From NCBI RefSeq assembly GCF_004114425.1, contig NZ_RDQF01000022.1, forward strand, positions 48,136-112,135: DNA of 64,000 bases. Reading direction: 5' to 3'. The notes below the pieces were generated by a model. That model was not told the DNA's origin. It saw only the letters and a program-made list of their open reading frames with translations, and searched no databases. Shown in pieces: positions 63,883 through 64,000 of this stretch; the first letter of the stretch is position 1, and the number at the start of each line of letters is the position of its first letter. Both the position numbers and the translations under genes were made by a program. The DNA is from Bradyrhizobium vignae. Lineage in GTDB: Bacteria > Pseudomonadota > Alphaproteobacteria > Rhizobiales > Xanthobacteraceae.

Positions 63883-64000
63883 TCAATAATTCGCTGATTG
63901 GATCGCGGTGGTCTTGGAAGCGGCGAAAGCCTTGGGAGTTTGTCCTGCCAAGGCCTGATGGGGTCTGTGGTTGTTGTAGTAGACGAGGTACTCGAACAGT
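63883..64000 (-). CDS. C-terminal end of an IS transposase (integrase-core), cut by the window edge
   Basis: Translating the minus strand from the edge gives LFEYLVYYNNHRPHQALAGQTPKAF... and a stop at 63883-63885. The YNNHRPHQAL motif is the typical end of an rve/DDE integrase-core transposase (IS3/IS481 type). It is partial (39 codons visible), so intactness and family cannot be judged. Its stop abuts the dispersed repeat beside the SNase gene. Confidence 0.85.
   Translation of the reverse strand, partial: LFEYLVYYNNHRPHQALAGQTPKAFAASKTTAIQSANY

Overview
The window reads as a stretch of a Bradyrhizobium (Alphaproteobacteria, Hyphomicrobiales) chromosome. The evidence is high-GC coding sequence, gene neighbourhoods typical of the genus (ppiase-argJ-mutT next to secA, aroKB-corC-bolA-dnaJ, cobS-cobT, rpmB-DUF3108-helicase-S4-fdxA-carD, cyoABCD-surf1-regS-regR), RegSR-type redox regulators, and many short palindromic intergenic repeats of the kind that litter these genomes. 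The genus is an inference from gene content; no 16S gene is present.

Layout. 0-8.6 kb: ubiG, an EamA exporter, a comF-grxC-nitrilase-DUF1178 operon, an NDUFAF5-like methyltransferase, and a parvulin-argJ-mutT run. 8.7-20.2 kb: secA, a truncated VapC-like PIN gene, a lipoprotein L,D-transpeptidase, accA, xerD, aroK-aroB, a CorC/HlyC protein and bolA. 20.3-29.4 kb: a J-domain protein, a divergent pair of citrate-synthase-like genes (one fused to a DNA-binding HTH) around a palindromic operator, an amidase, a Crp/Fnr regulator, an ABC importer of the nitrate/taurine type, and dedA. 29.6-36 kb: cobS-cobT, a Tat-exported phytase-like protein, an old yellow enzyme, and small envelope or PilZ proteins. 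36-40.7 kb: a DUF2235 hydrolase, a coiled-coil gene with an exact CtrA site, and an HTH gene followed by a second, short ftsZ, with another exact CtrA site upstream. A partial duplicate of the DUF2235 5' end closes this block.

40.7-44.7 kb is a lower-GC accessory island. It holds a small SAM methyltransferase, a SIR2-family protein and a HAM1/ITPase-like protein in one tightly coupled operon. Converging on it is a HARE-HTH/Nudix-like/P-loop kinase fusion. I read this as a probable anti-phage nucleotide-signalling system related to Kongming (HAM1 + SIR2), with the signal-making enzymes apparently replaced. It is the most interesting part of the window.

44.8-53 kb: rpmB with a clear terminator, a DUF3108 protein, a Suv3-like helicase, an S4 protein that appears to start with ACG, fdxA and carD. 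52.8-59.8 kb (minus strand): cyoABCD-surf1-regS-regR, one apparent operon for a bo3 quinol oxidase, its assembly factor and the redox two-component system. A perfect palindrome separates it from a divergent MFS transporter. 61.4-64 kb: an M48 lipoprotein peptidase, an SNase-like protein, and the end of a transposase running off the right edge.
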